Notes: generated by a model not told the origin, from the sequence alone. A stretch of 37,585 nucleotides of DNA from Alcaligenaceae bacterium (GCA_012839585.1 DUNB01000003.1:1-37585); one strand, 5' to 3'. Shown: positions 23,942-32,311, numbered from the stretch's first letter. Numbers and translations: made by a program.

Positions 23942-24952
23942 TTAATCACCCGAGCTATTGCGCCCTTGTCGCCACCGCTGTAGTGGTCGTTCTAATCCGT
24001 GATAGCTTAACCTGGCCAACATAAAACTGATGGGAATCAACAACCACATGGGCAACCACGACTGATACAAAGCAAATAGCCCCCAATGCCATAAATACCA
24101 GCTATAGCTCATGCGCCCTATATAGACTAGCGGCTTGGCTGCCAGCCATTGATTTAAAGGATGTTGTGGTGAGTTATAAATAAACAAAGTGGCTGCCATC
24201 ACAGGCAAGGCTGTGGCCAGATTAGGATAGGGTTGATCAGGACGAATCCACAGCACGGCAAGACACATAAACGCTAAAATTAGCACCAGACTATATCGAT
24301 CGTATTGGGGCGATAAGGTTTTGCCATGACAAGCTAATGCAGCGCCAAAAACCATCTCAAACAAACGGCTGCTCGGTGCATAAAACAACCACCTATCCGC
24401 CCCCATGCCATAGAGCATGCCTGCACTAAACAAACTACCGCACAACATCAGAAAGAGCACGACTTTCCAGTGTTTAGTGCGTAAGCCAAACCAAAACACC
24501 CACGGCCACAACACATAAAACTGCCCTTCTATCCCTAAGGACCATAAATGCAAAAAGGGGTTGTAGGTGTAACGATCTCCGAGCAGACCATCATCTATCG
24601 CCAAGTGTACATTCATGCCAAACGCCCCTGCGCTTAATGCATAACGCCACAACCCGCTGTAGATATCGCTTGCAGGGCCTAATCCAGCAAGCAACAGCAT
24701 CACGAGCAAAAACAACAGCAAAGGCGGGTACAAACGTTGTAAGCGTCGGGCATAAAACAAGCCAATATCCTTAATGGAGCCTAGTGACTGTCGTTGTAAC
24801 AACGACGTAATCAAATACCCCGATAGGACAAAAAACAGATCCACCCCCATCAGCCCGGCGGGTAGTAACTGTGGATACGCATGAAAGACCACCACACAGA
24901 GAATGGCGACAGCCCTTAGTCCATCTAAATCGGCCCTATAACTATTTGACAA
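23942..24952 (-). CDS. Membrane acyltransferase (acyltransferase_3/OafA family)
   Basis: A 336-residue integral membrane protein with about ten helices. It starts with RADLDGLRAVAILCVVVFH, containing the conserved DGLR and catalytic His, followed by GVDLFFVLSGYLIT and later WSLGIEGQFYVLWP. These enzymes O-acetylate sugars of lipopolysaccharide, capsule or peptidoglycan. The C-terminal SGNH domain found in OafA is absent, so this is the short form. The start is a TTG at 24952 with AAAGGA just upstream; that SD overlaps the edge of the hairpin repeat copy 2. It stands alone and is divergent from the lacI-type gene. The acceptor sugar is unknown. Confidence 0.9.
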   Translation of the reverse strand: MSNSYRADLDGLRAVAILCVVVFHAYPQLLPAGLMGVDLFFVLSGYLITSLLQRQSLGSIKDIGLFYARRLQRLYPPLLLFLLVMLLLAGLGPASDIYSGLWRYALSAGAFGMNVHLAIDDGLLGDRYTYNPFLHLWSLGIEGQFYVLWPWVFWFGLRTKHWKVVLFLMLCGSLFSAGMLYGMGADRWLFYAPSSRLFEMVFGAALACHGKTLSPQYDRYSLVLILAFMCLAVLWIRPDQPYPNLATALPVMAATLFIYNSPQHPLNQWLAAKPLVYIGRMSYSWYLWHWGLFALYQSWLPMWLLIPISFMLARLSYHGLERPLQRWRQGRNSSGD

Positions 24953-24961
24953 CGTGTTTCC

Positions 24962-25015
24962 TTTACCAAAATACGCGGAAAGCCTCGTCGTTTAGGGCGA
25001 GGAGGATGTCAAGCC
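24962..25015 (+). repeat. 54-bp hairpin repeat, copy 2 (IS200/IS605-end or PATE-like)
   Basis: Matches 4410-4463 with about five changes. The stem CCTCGTC/GGCGAGG is kept partly by a G-T(U) pair, and the tail GGATGTCAAGCC is the more canonical form. It lies in the promoter-leader region of the acyltransferase gene. Flanks are unrelated to those of copy 1, so the mobile unit is just this block or both copies are eroded. Confidence 0.7.
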
Positions 25016-25154
25016 TAAAAACCAGAGGCATGATCCGTAGCAAATGGCTCACTTTCCCATGAGCCTATGCAATAACCTGCCATAACCTAATCACATATTA
25101 CTCAAATGATGCCATCCAATGCTTGTCATTTGTTTGAAATGCTTTTATGCTCCA

Positions 25155-25170
25155 ATGTAATCGATTACAT
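25155..25170. promoter_or_regulatory. LacI/PurR-type operator
   Basis: ATGTAATCGATTACAT is a perfect 16-bp palindrome with the central CG typical of LacI-family operators. It ends 20 bp before the lacI-type start codon and just upstream of a -10-like TATAAA (25178-25183). Bound repressor would block this promoter, implying autoregulation of the regulator and of the operon behind it. Confidence 0.8.
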
Positions 25171-25190
25171 CACTTTGTATAAATCCGTTT

Positions 25191-26192
25191 ATGACCATCC
25201 AAAAAGTCGCCAAAGAGGCAGGCGTTTCGGTTGCTACTGTCTCTAGAACCTTTAACTACCCTGATCAAGTCTCAGAGAAAACGCGACTGCGCGTTCAAGA
25301 GGCGGCAGCGCAGCTCAATTACTTTCCTAACGCCAGCGCGAGGAACCTGAGAACACAGCATACGCGCACCATTGGTGTGGTCTTGCCCACCTTGATCAAC
25401 CCCGTGTTCTCTGAATGCTTACAAGGGATTGCAGAAATGGCTGCGGAACAAGGCTATTCCATTATGCCGTTTACCACCTCCTACACACAAAGTGCAGAGC
25501 AAGAAGCCGTCGAGCAATTAATGCACTTTGGAGTGGATGGTTTAATCCTAGTGGTGTCTGATCCACATAACTCACCAGCACTCGATGTGCTTCGCAAAAG
25601 CAAAATCCCTTATGTATTAACGTACAACTGGTCTGAAAAACACCCTTGTGTTTCTGTTGATAATCAACAAGCTTTTACCGAAATCGTGCATTATTTAGCG
25701 CAGTTAGGGCATAAAAAAATCGCCATGGTCAGCGGTCTGCGTCATGCCTCAGACAGAGCCCAACAACGTTATCAAGGTTTTTTAAACGGTATCGCGCAAC
25801 AAAACCTAGAGGTTTTGCCCATCATCGAGGTCCCCTTTATTGATCATGCCGTCGAGGCCATTACCTCTGAACTGAAAAAATCCACCCCTCCTACCGCCCT
25901 CGTTTGCTCTAACGATTTAATGGCCATTCGTGCCATCCGAGCCGCCTCTATTTGCCAGCTACAAGTCCCCAAAGATATTAGCGTCACGGGGTTTGATGGC
26001 ATCCGACTTGCTCAAGATCTAACTCCATCTTTAACTACTATTGCCCAACCCAATACCGAAATCGGTCGCCGCAGCGTAGAGCTTCTTACTAAGCATCTTC
26101 GTCTCGGATCTCGGCCTTGCGCCGCCTCTAGTCTTTTATTAGATCATCAACTGCACATTGCCGAATCCAGCGCAGTGCCTGCTTTTCTTTAA
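25191..26192 (+). CDS. LacI-family transcriptional regulator
   Basis: A 333-residue repressor. The N-terminal helix-turn-helix reads TIQKVAKEAGVSVATVSRTF, followed by the hinge helix FPNASARNLRTQ and the periplasmic-binding-protein-like effector domain (from ~60: TIGVVLPTLINPVFSECLQG; DGLILVVSD; SVTGFDGIRLAQDLTPSL). It probably senses the compound, or a breakdown product, imported by the ABC system that starts 33 bp downstream. A perfect palindromic operator lies in its promoter. No SD precedes the ATG, and the -10-like TATAAA is only 7 bp away, so the mRNA may be leaderless. Confidence 0.93.
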   Translation: MTIQKVAKEAGVSVATVSRTFNYPDQVSEKTRLRVQEAAAQLNYFPNASARNLRTQHTRTIGVVLPTLINPVFSECLQGIAEMAAEQGYSIMPFTTSYTQSAEQEAVEQLMHFGVDGLILVVSDPHNSPALDVLRKSKIPYVLTYNWSEKHPCVSVDNQQAFTEIVHYLAQLGHKKIAMVSGLRHASDRAQQRYQGFLNGIAQQNLEVLPIIEVPFIDHAVEAITSELKKSTPPTALVCSNDLMAIRAIRAASICQLQVPKDISVTGFDGIRLAQDLTPSLTTIAQPNTEIGRRSVELLTKHLRLGSRPCAASSLLLDHQLHIAESSAVPAFL

Positions 26193-26225
26193 TTCTTTTT
26201 GTTTATTCCCTTTCCGGAGCTCTTC

Positions 26226-27239
26226 ATGCTTTCTCTGCTCAAAAGAACCTCTCTTTCCTGTTTGCTTGCTGTTGGCATTGGCGCCAGCAGCTATGTTCAA
26301 GCTGAAAACGCCATTTGCTACAACTGTCCTACCGAATGGGCAGACTGGGGCACACAGCTTAGAGCCATTAAAAAGGCCACCGGTATTACCATCCCTGCGG
26401 ACAACAAAAACTCTGGCCAGTCGCTCGCTCAGCTCGTCGCTGAAAAAGCCAAACCGGTTGCTGACATCACCTACCTAGGGGTTAGCTTTGCGATTCAAGC
26501 CCAAAAAGAAGACGTCGTTAGCCCATACCAACCCAGTGTTTGGAATGAAATTCCCGAAGGCTTAAAAGACCCTGCCGGCAACTGGTTCAGCATTCACTCG
26601 GGCACCATGGGCTTCATGGTGAACGTCGATGCTCTAGATGGCAAACCGGTACCTCAGTCCTGGGCAGACCTACTTAAACCTGAATACAAAGGCTTAATTG
26701 GCTACTTGGACCCCACCTCTTCTTTTGTGGGTTACGTGGCAGCCGTAGCAGCAAATAATGCCTTAGGTGGCAGTTTGGATGACTTCAGCCCAGCCTTTGA
26801 GTACTTCAGCAAACTCCAAAGCAACGACCCAATTGTTCCTAAGCAAACCTCTTACGCACGCGTTTTGTCCGGTGAAATCGCCATCTTGCTCGACTACGAC
26901 TTCAACGCCTACCGCGCTAAATACAAAGACCACGCTAACGTCGAATTCGTCATTCCCCAAGAAGGCACCATCGCTGTTCCTTACGTGATGAGCCTAGTCA
27001 AAGGGGCGCCAAACGAAGAAAACGCCAAAAAAGCCTTAGAGTTTGTGTTGTCTGATGAAGGTCAAGCCATTTGGGCCCGCGCTTACTTACGTCCTGTACG
27101 TGCTGCCGCCATGCCTGAAGACATCAAAGCGCAGTTTCTGCCTGACTCTGAATACGAACGCGCTCACGCCATTGACTACACCAAAATGGCTGAAGTTCAA
27201 CGTGGCTTTTCAGACCAGTATCTAAAAGAAGTGAAGTAA
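26226..27239 (+). CDS. ABC transporter periplasmic binding protein (Fbp/phosphonate-like cluster)
   Basis: A 337-residue periplasmic protein with a Sec signal peptide (KRTSLSCLLAVGIGA...YVQA, cleavage near residue 28). The mature N-terminus ENAICYNCPTEWADWG carries a close cysteine pair. Later segments FSIHSGTMGFMVNVDAL, SWADLLKPEYKGLIGYLDP and EGTIAVPYVMSLVKGAPN fit the SBP_bac_6/8 group, which includes ferric-ion, polyamine and 2-aminoethylphosphonate binders. The ATG at 26226 is preceded by CGGAG at ideal spacing. The ligand is probably organophosphorus, judged from the GpdQ-like enzyme that closes the operon; sequence alone does not prove it. Confidence 0.9.
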   Translation: MLSLLKRTSLSCLLAVGIGASSYVQAENAICYNCPTEWADWGTQLRAIKKATGITIPADNKNSGQSLAQLVAEKAKPVADITYLGVSFAIQAQKEDVVSPYQPSVWNEIPEGLKDPAGNWFSIHSGTMGFMVNVDALDGKPVPQSWADLLKPEYKGLIGYLDPTSSFVGYVAAVAANNALGGSLDDFSPAFEYFSKLQSNDPIVPKQTSYARVLSGEIAILLDYDFNAYRAKYKDHANVEFVIPQEGTIAVPYVMSLVKGAPNEENAKKALEFVLSDEGQAIWARAYLRPVRAAAMPEDIKAQFLPDSEYERAHAIDYTKMAEVQRGFSDQYLKEVK

Positions 27240-27250
27240 ATCTTAGAACT

Positions 27251-28075
27251 ATGGCTACCTCATCCTTATCCAGAGGGCAGCGCACAATTCTTTTGGCGTG
27301 TCTAGCTCCTACCACAGCATTCTTTTTTGCTTTTTGGTTATTGCCGATGGCACGCCTCATTATGCTTCCCGCCCAAGAGGGCTGGGAGGCCTATTTTTCT
27401 GTGCTGACACACTCTCGTTACCTAACCAGCCTCATCAACACCCTGGTGTTGTCCATTACGGTCACCTTACTTACCTTAGTTTTAGGTGCAGCCGTTGGCA
27501 TTTATTTAGCAAAAAGTCACTTTAAGGGCAAACAGATCTTCCTGTCCTTGCTCACTATGCCTCTGTCTTTTCCTGGGGTTATTGTTGGCTTTTTTGTGAT
27601 TTTATCCGGTGGCCGTCAAGGCTTTGTCGCGGATTTCTTCCATTCCATCGGGATGGGACGCATCACCTTTGCCTACGGCATGCTTGGTTTGTTTTTAGCG
27701 TATTTATATTTTTCTTTACCACGCGCTATTGCCAACTACACCGCCGCTGCCGAAGCCATGGACCCCTCGTTGGAGGAAGCGGCTCGCACCATGCAAGCCT
27801 CTAAATGGCATATCGTCCGTGATGTCTGGTTCCCTCAGCTTATCCCCACCACCATTGCGAGCGGAGCGATTATTTTTGCTACCTCGATGGGGGCATTTGG
27901 TACCGCTTTTACGCTATCAAGCAAAATCGAAGTCTTACCCATCTCTATCTATAACGAGTTCACTAATTACGCCAACTTTGCGACTGCAGCCTCTTTATCG
28001 ATTGCTTTAGGCTTAATTACTTGGCTAGTTTTATTCCTAGCCCGAGTCATCACGTCAGATAACGCGAAAACCTAA
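27251..28075 (+). CDS. ABC transporter permease 1 (organophosphate-type importer)
   Basis: A 274-residue permease with six membrane helices and the binding-protein-dependent transport coupling loop EEAARTMQASKWHIVRDV followed by WFPQLIPT (near residue 180). It is 11 bp after the binding-protein gene and 14 bp before the second permease, in an uninterrupted operon. It resembles the PotB/UgpA/PhnU-type first permeases. It should form a heterodimeric channel with the next gene product. Confidence 0.91.
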   Translation: MATSSLSRGQRTILLACLAPTTAFFFAFWLLPMARLIMLPAQEGWEAYFSVLTHSRYLTSLINTLVLSITVTLLTLVLGAAVGIYLAKSHFKGKQIFLSLLTMPLSFPGVIVGFFVILSGGRQGFVADFFHSIGMGRITFAYGMLGLFLAYLYFSLPRAIANYTAAAEAMDPSLEEAARTMQASKWHIVRDVWFPQLIPTTIASGAIIFATSMGAFGTAFTLSSKIEVLPISIYNEFTNYANFATAASLSIALGLITWLVLFLARVITSDNAKT

Positions 28076-28089
28076 TCAGGCGATTTCTT

Positions 28090-28890
28090 ATGCAAACAAA
28101 AATCAAAACCCGCTCTCCGTGGCTGCGTTTCATCACGATCGCCATTTGCGTCTTTATGATTGGCCCGATGTTTTTATCCGCCTATGCTGGGCTGATTAAT
28201 AACTACAGCGTAGGTCTAAAAAGTGGCTTTACCTTACGTTGGCTGATCGAGGTCTGGGAAGTCTATGGTTCTACAGTAGGCTGGTCTATCACACTGGCAT
28301 TGCTCTGTGTGCTTTGTACCCTATTACTAGGTGTACCCTGCGCTTACGCTCTGGCTCGCAGTCAATCCAAATGGGCTAATGCCTTTGAGGAACTGTTGAC
28401 CCTTCCTGTTGCCATTCCAGGCCTAGCCTCCGCCTTAGCGCTTATTTTGGCCTACGGTCAAATCAGTGCTTTTAGACAAAGCTTTGGCTTTATTCTAGTG
28501 GGTCACGTGATCTTCACCCTGCCTTTTATGGTTCGTACTGTTTCCTCTGCATTGCAAAAGCACGAACTGTATGCCATCGAAGAGGCGGCCCGAACGCTAG
28601 GGGCTTCTTTTTTACGCCGCTTTATTGGGGTCATCATTCCTGCCGTTTTCCCAGCGATTGTGGCAGGTTCCATGATGGTCTTTACCTTATCCATCGGCGA
28701 ATTTAATCTCACCTGGATGCTACACACACCGCTTACCCGCACCTTACCCGTCGGCTTAGCTGATAGTTATGCCTCCATGCGCGTGGAAATTGGCTCCGCG
28801 TATACCTTAGTGTTTTTCATGGTGATTCTTCCTGTGCTGCTCATTATGCAAGGCGTAGCCAATTATGTACAAAAGAAATATGGGAACTAA
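28090..28890 (+). CDS. ABC transporter permease 2 (organophosphate-type importer)
   Basis: A 266-residue permease with six helices, of the PotC/UgpE/PhnV type. The coupling loop reads IEEAARTLGASFLRRFIGV then IIPAVFPAI (near residue 165-190). An N-terminal cytoplasmic segment with basic residues (KIKTRSPWLR) precedes helix 1, fitting positive-inside orientation. It follows permease 1 by 14 bp and precedes the ATPase by 6 bp, so the three are cotranscribed. Confidence 0.91.
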   Translation: MQTKIKTRSPWLRFITIAICVFMIGPMFLSAYAGLINNYSVGLKSGFTLRWLIEVWEVYGSTVGWSITLALLCVLCTLLLGVPCAYALARSQSKWANAFEELLTLPVAIPGLASALALILAYGQISAFRQSFGFILVGHVIFTLPFMVRTVSSALQKHELYAIEEAARTLGASFLRRFIGVIIPAVFPAIVAGSMMVFTLSIGEFNLTWMLHTPLTRTLPVGLADSYASMRVEIGSAYTLVFFMVILPVLLIMQGVANYVQKKYGN

Positions 28891-28896
28891 ACAGCA

Positions 28897-29952
28897 ATGC
28901 TGCAATTAGAACGAGTTAGTATCGATATCATAAATAGTGCGAAAACCTACGCCGATGGCACCAAAGGGTTAAAGCCTACTAATTTACACATTGAGCCAGG
29001 TGAGGTCGTTGCCTTACTAGGTCCTTCAGGCTGCGGTAAAACCACGTTGTTACGTATGATTGCCGGCCTAGAAAGCGCCGACGAGGGCAGCCAAATTCTA
29101 TTTGGCGACCAAGACGTCACCCATCGCCCTGTAGAACAGCGCAACGTGGGCATGGTGTTTCAAAGCTATGCCCTGTTTCCACAAATGAGCGTACAAGCCA
29201 ATATTGCGTATGGCCTAACCATCCGCGGTGTAGACGCCAAAGAAAAAAAACAGCGTGTGGGTGAGCTCATCGATTTGGTTCACCTCAATGGCTTAGAACA
29301 CAAACGCCCCTCTGAACTGTCGGGTGGACAACGTCAACGCGTGGCCTTGGCCAGAGCCGTAGCCGTACGCCCCCGCGTTTTACTTTTGGATGAGCCGCTA
29401 GCCGCTCTAGACGCCAAACTAAAAGAAAGTCTGCGTGATGAACTGGCTGATTTACTTCGCCAGCTACGCATTACCGCCATTCACGTTACCCACGATCAAC
29501 AAGAAGCTCTGGCCATTGCTGACCGTTTAGCGGTGATGCACGCCGGTAATATCATGCAAGTGGGTCGCGGCGAGGACCTATACCGTAATCCTGAGCATGC
29601 TTTTGTGGCGGAGTTCTTGGGCCGCATTAACCGTATAGAACGTAATGCCCAAGCCATGAGCAACAAAGTCATTACCTTAGGCCAAGGTAGTCTGGCTTGC
29701 CCTGACCATTTAGCCCACAGCTCTACCCTGTTTTTACGTCCTGAAGACATTCAGATTGGTCCAACCCAAGCCAATGGCATCAATGCTCGCATCAGCCAGC
29801 GCATGTTCCTAGGAGAGCGCATTGAGCTGCGTTTAGACTTAGCCAATCAAACCTCTTTGGTTGCTGAGGTCAACAACGAGTGCCCTTATCAAATTGGCGA
29901 TGAAGTTGGTTTAACGATTGCTACCCATAAACTCTTAAATCCAAAAGTCTAA
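28897..29952 (+). CDS. ABC transporter ATP-binding protein (PotA/UgpC-like)
   Basis: A 351-residue ATPase. The nucleotide-binding domain (1-235) shows Walker A GPSGCGKT, Q-loop VFQSYALFP, signature LSGGQRQR, Walker B LLLDEPLAALD and switch HVTHDQ. A C-terminal OB-fold (TOBE) regulatory region (~265-350) contains FLRPEDIQI and FLGERIELRLD, as in PotA, UgpC and MalK types. It energises the two upstream permeases. Its stop codon overlaps the start of the phosphodiesterase gene by one base (TAATG), coupling import to hydrolysis. Confidence 0.94.
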   Translation: MLQLERVSIDIINSAKTYADGTKGLKPTNLHIEPGEVVALLGPSGCGKTTLLRMIAGLESADEGSQILFGDQDVTHRPVEQRNVGMVFQSYALFPQMSVQANIAYGLTIRGVDAKEKKQRVGELIDLVHLNGLEHKRPSELSGGQRQRVALARAVAVRPRVLLLDEPLAALDAKLKESLRDELADLLRQLRITAIHVTHDQQEALAIADRLAVMHAGNIMQVGRGEDLYRNPEHAFVAEFLGRINRIERNAQAMSNKVITLGQGSLACPDHLAHSSTLFLRPEDIQIGPTQANGINARISQRMFLGERIELRLDLANQTSLVAEVNNECPYQIGDEVGLTIATHKLLNPKV

Positions 29953-30791
29953 TGTCACAAACTTTACTTGTTCAGATCAGCGATTTACATATTCGCGAGC
30001 CGGGGCGCTTGGCTTATGGCCGTATTAATACCGCCCCCTATTTGGCCAATGCGGTTCAAGCCATTAACCAACTGCCTCAACCCGCAGATGCCGTCATCAT
30101 TACGGGTGATTTAACAGACTTTGGTCGCGCGGCAGAATACGAGCACCTGCAGCAACTGTTGGCGCCTTTAAAGGTGCCGGTGTATATGCTGCCGGGTAAT
30201 CACGATGAGCGAAACAACCTAAGCCAGTTCTTTCCTTCGCATGATTATTTAGCGCAAACCACGGAGAACGGTCATAGCCAGTATGTGGTTTCTATTGGAC
30301 CTATGAAACTGATTGCCTTGGACACCAGTGAAATTGGTCAAAGCAGTGGCCGTCTTTGTGTAAAACGGTTGGCGTGGCTAAAGCAGGCCTTAGATGACAA
30401 CGCTGATTTTCCTGTCATTGTGGCGATGCATCACCCTCCTTTTAATACGCTGATCGGCCATATGGATCTCATTGGCCTGCTCGAAGGCGCTAAGGAATTA
30501 GAGGCTTTACTCAAACAGTACTCCAACGTAGAGCGAGTCATTTGCGGTCACCTACACCGTGCCATCGAAACCCGCTTCGGGGGCACGATTGCCTCCACTT
30601 GTCCTGCTCCTGCACATCAAGTGTGTTTAGATTTAAGCCCCGATGCCGAGTCTGCGTGGTGTCTAGAGCCTCCTGCGATGCAAATCCATGCCTGGGACCA
30701 TCAAGCCCAGCGCTTGGTCACTCATCTGAGCTACATTGGTCAGTACGAAGGTCCCTACCCGTTCCACGAAATGGGTAAACTCATCGACTAA
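29952..30791 (+). CDS. Metallophosphoesterase, GpdQ-like phosphodiesterase
   Basis: A 279-residue cytoplasmic enzyme with a binuclear metal site. Ligand motifs occur in order: SDLH (D11, H13), ITGDLTD (D53), PGNHDE (N83), MHHPP and CGHLHR. The spacing of D11, H13, D53 and N83 equals that of D8, H10, D50 and N80 in GpdQ, the glycerophosphodiesterase of Enterobacter aerogenes that also cleaves phosphodiester and phosphonate monoesters. The C-terminal part (TCPAPAHQVCLDL, HYIGQYEGPYPF-like end) is also GpdQ-like. Being last in the ABC operon, it probably hydrolyses the imported phosphodiester. A cyclic-nucleotide phosphodiesterase role is the main alternative. Confidence 0.9.
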   Translation: MSQTLLVQISDLHIREPGRLAYGRINTAPYLANAVQAINQLPQPADAVIITGDLTDFGRAAEYEHLQQLLAPLKVPVYMLPGNHDERNNLSQFFPSHDYLAQTTENGHSQYVVSIGPMKLIALDTSEIGQSSGRLCVKRLAWLKQALDDNADFPVIVAMHHPPFNTLIGHMDLIGLLEGAKELEALLKQYSNVERVICGHLHRAIETRFGGTIASTCPAPAHQVCLDLSPDAESAWCLEPPAMQIHAWDHQAQRLVTHLSYIGQYEGPYPFHEMGKLID

Positions 30792-30849
30792 AGGGCAGAC
30801 CGATTTAGGTGATCCCTTACAGGTATCAGCTAAATAAAAACGCCTAATC

Positions 30850-30883
30850 CCAAAAAAGTCCGTTTAAATACGGGCTTTTTTGG
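30850..30883 (+). terminator. Rho-independent terminator of the LacI-ABC-phosphodiesterase operon
   Basis: CCAAAAAAG-CCGT pairs with ACGG-CTTTTTTGG around TTAAAT, with one T-G wobble. It lies 59 bp after the phosphodiesterase stop. Confidence 0.85.
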
Positions 30884-31255
30884 TTTATAATCAATGAGGT
30901 AGCATTGTATTTTGATCTCAGATTTTTACCTGCCTGGCCTTTTACCAAAGGCGCCTCTTTCTCTATCGAGGCCACTCTTTCTTTACGCGTAGAATCCTAC
31001 GCTTCGCGGTGCTACCCTTCCGTACACTTCACGGCAAAAAAAGTCGCATTAATGATAAAAGCCACAAAAAGATAGCGCCTTAATTCGACACGGCTCTATC
31101 TGTAGATGCGTTGAATTACAACCGTTTTGACAAAAAATGGCGCATCAGCTATAACACTTACGCAGGCGGAAACCGTGGCTTTGCCGTGGATAATCATTAT
31201 CCTTGTTTTTCACACCATCCGGGACGGACCGGCTCTTTGTTACTTGGAGTTTCCG
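30884..31255. other. Intergenic stretch with no recognised gene
   Basis: No convincing gene here. From about 31081 a plus-strand frame encodes TALSVDALNYNRFDKKWRIS then YNTYAGGNRGFAVDN, which looks protein-like but has no start signal and matches nothing I recognise; it may be a gene remnant. A short perfect hairpin, GCGTAG-AATC-CTACGC, lies near 30987. The promoter of the following efflux gene should be inside. Confidence 0.5.
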
Positions 31256-31702
31256 TTGATTACCTTAAGTCCACTCAAGCGTCGTCTGCTGTACGCAGTT
31301 GTATTCGAGATTCTTGCTGTCATACTTTCTACCATTATCTTGATGTTTTTAAGTGGTAGTGGAGTCCAAGAGTCCCTGCCCCTTGCCATCGTTATCTCAG
31401 GGGTGGCAGTGCTCTGGAATTATCTTTACAACACGCTTTTCGAATCGTGGGAACGTCGCCAACAAATTATGGAACGTACCTTTAGAATTCGTACCCTTCA
31501 CACGCTAGGCTTTGAAGGGGGCCTTCTCATCTTTTGCTTACCGATTTATATGTATTGGTTTAGCGTAGGACCGTGGGAGGCCTTCTTGATGGAAACCACC
31601 CTAGTGGTTTTCTTCTTGGTGTACACCTTTGTCTTCACTTTTATTTTTGACAAGATCTTCACCTTGCATCACCAAAATCCCTACGCAGATGCGACGCTCT
31701 AA
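31256..31702 (+). CDS. PACE-family efflux transporter (AceI-like), TTG start
   Basis: A 148-residue inner-membrane protein with four helices arranged as two similar pairs, as in the proteobacterial antimicrobial compound efflux family, which expels chlorhexidine and other biocides or polyamines. Signatures: LKRRLLYAVVFE (helix 1), AVLWNYLYNTLFESWERR (end of helix 2), RTLHTLGFEGGLL (helix 3) and LVYTFVFTFIFDKIF (helix 4). I place the start at TTG 31256, preceded by GGAG six bases away, giving the usual PACE length of about 145-150 residues. An upstream in-frame start would add 43 residues not typical of the family. It is monocistronic. Confidence 0.85.
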   Translation: MITLSPLKRRLLYAVVFEILAVILSTIILMFLSGSGVQESLPLAIVISGVAVLWNYLYNTLFESWERRQQIMERTFRIRTLHTLGFEGGLLIFCLPIYMYWFSVGPWEAFLMETTLVVFFLVYTFVFTFIFDKIFTLHHQNPYADATL

Positions 31703-31802
31703 CAGCACCATGGCACTGTCAAAGGACGACGTTGCCATCCGCGCTACTCATTCGCGCTATTTACCCCCGCTCTGAGCGACAGGGCTTTTCGCGCACTCTG
31801 AT

Positions 31803-31862
31803 AAAAAAAGCACCTAATCGAGCCCTGAATCCTTTATCAAGGAGGCGAATTAGGTGCTTTTT
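31803..31862. terminator. Bidirectional terminator between PACE and glutaredoxin-like genes
   Basis: AAAAAGCACCTAAT-CG pairs with CG-AATTAGGTGCTTTTT across a ~24-base loop. It lies between convergent genes. Confidence 0.8.
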
Positions 31863-31936
31863 AGCATGGATTATCAAGCCCCTCTCGCCAGAACCAATCA
31901 ATTTGGCGATGAAAGCCTGTTAATTATGCGCGCGTT

Positions 31937-32311
31937 TTACTCATCCGCAAAACGCGTTTCTAAATACTGAATAATCGCTTTAGACTCATAGAGCCAGCGT
32001 TCCGTGCCATCATCCTCTTTGATGTGTAAACAAGGAACCTGGCGTTTTCCCCCTTTTTGAATCAATACTTGCTCAGCCGCGGGGCTTTTATTCACATCAT
32101 GTAAAGCGACCGGTACATTAAGGGTGTGCAAGACGCGACGTACCTTAATACAGAAAGGGCAGGCATGGAACTGGTATAGCGCCAATGATGCCGCCGCCGC
32201 ATCCACCTTTGCCTGCGCCTCGGGGCTACGCTGCTTTTTAGCTGGACGCGTTAAGCAATCTACGCCCGCAATCAGTGAACCCAAACCATTTCTAAAAGCT
32301 TTTAAAATCAT
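31937..32311 (-). CDS. Glutaredoxin-like thiol oxidoreductase
   Basis: A 124-residue protein whose residues ~43-120 form a glutaredoxin/GST-N fold. The active-site dithiol is CPFC in LYQFHACPFCIKVRRVL, the cis-proline segment is QVPCLHI, and the C-terminus ends in SKAIIQYLETRF, typical of glutaredoxins that bind glutathione. A 40-residue basic N-terminal extension (GLGSLIAGVDCLTRPAKKQR) is seen in a betaproteobacterial glutaredoxin subgroup and might be a membrane-proximal helix. It likely reduces mixed disulfides with glutathione. AGCAGG precedes the ATG. It is convergent with the PACE gene. Confidence 0.88.
   Translation of the reverse strand: MILKAFRNGLGSLIAGVDCLTRPAKKQRSPEAQAKVDAAAASLALYQFHACPFCIKVRRVLHTLNVPVALHDVNKSPAAEQVLIQKGGKRQVPCLHIKEDDGTERWLYESKAIIQYLETRFADE

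Noticed and set aside
25021-25070. GGCTCA/TGAGCC hairpin after repeat copy 2 as a terminator
   Set aside because: The stem is only 6 bp with no T-run and no gene ends there.
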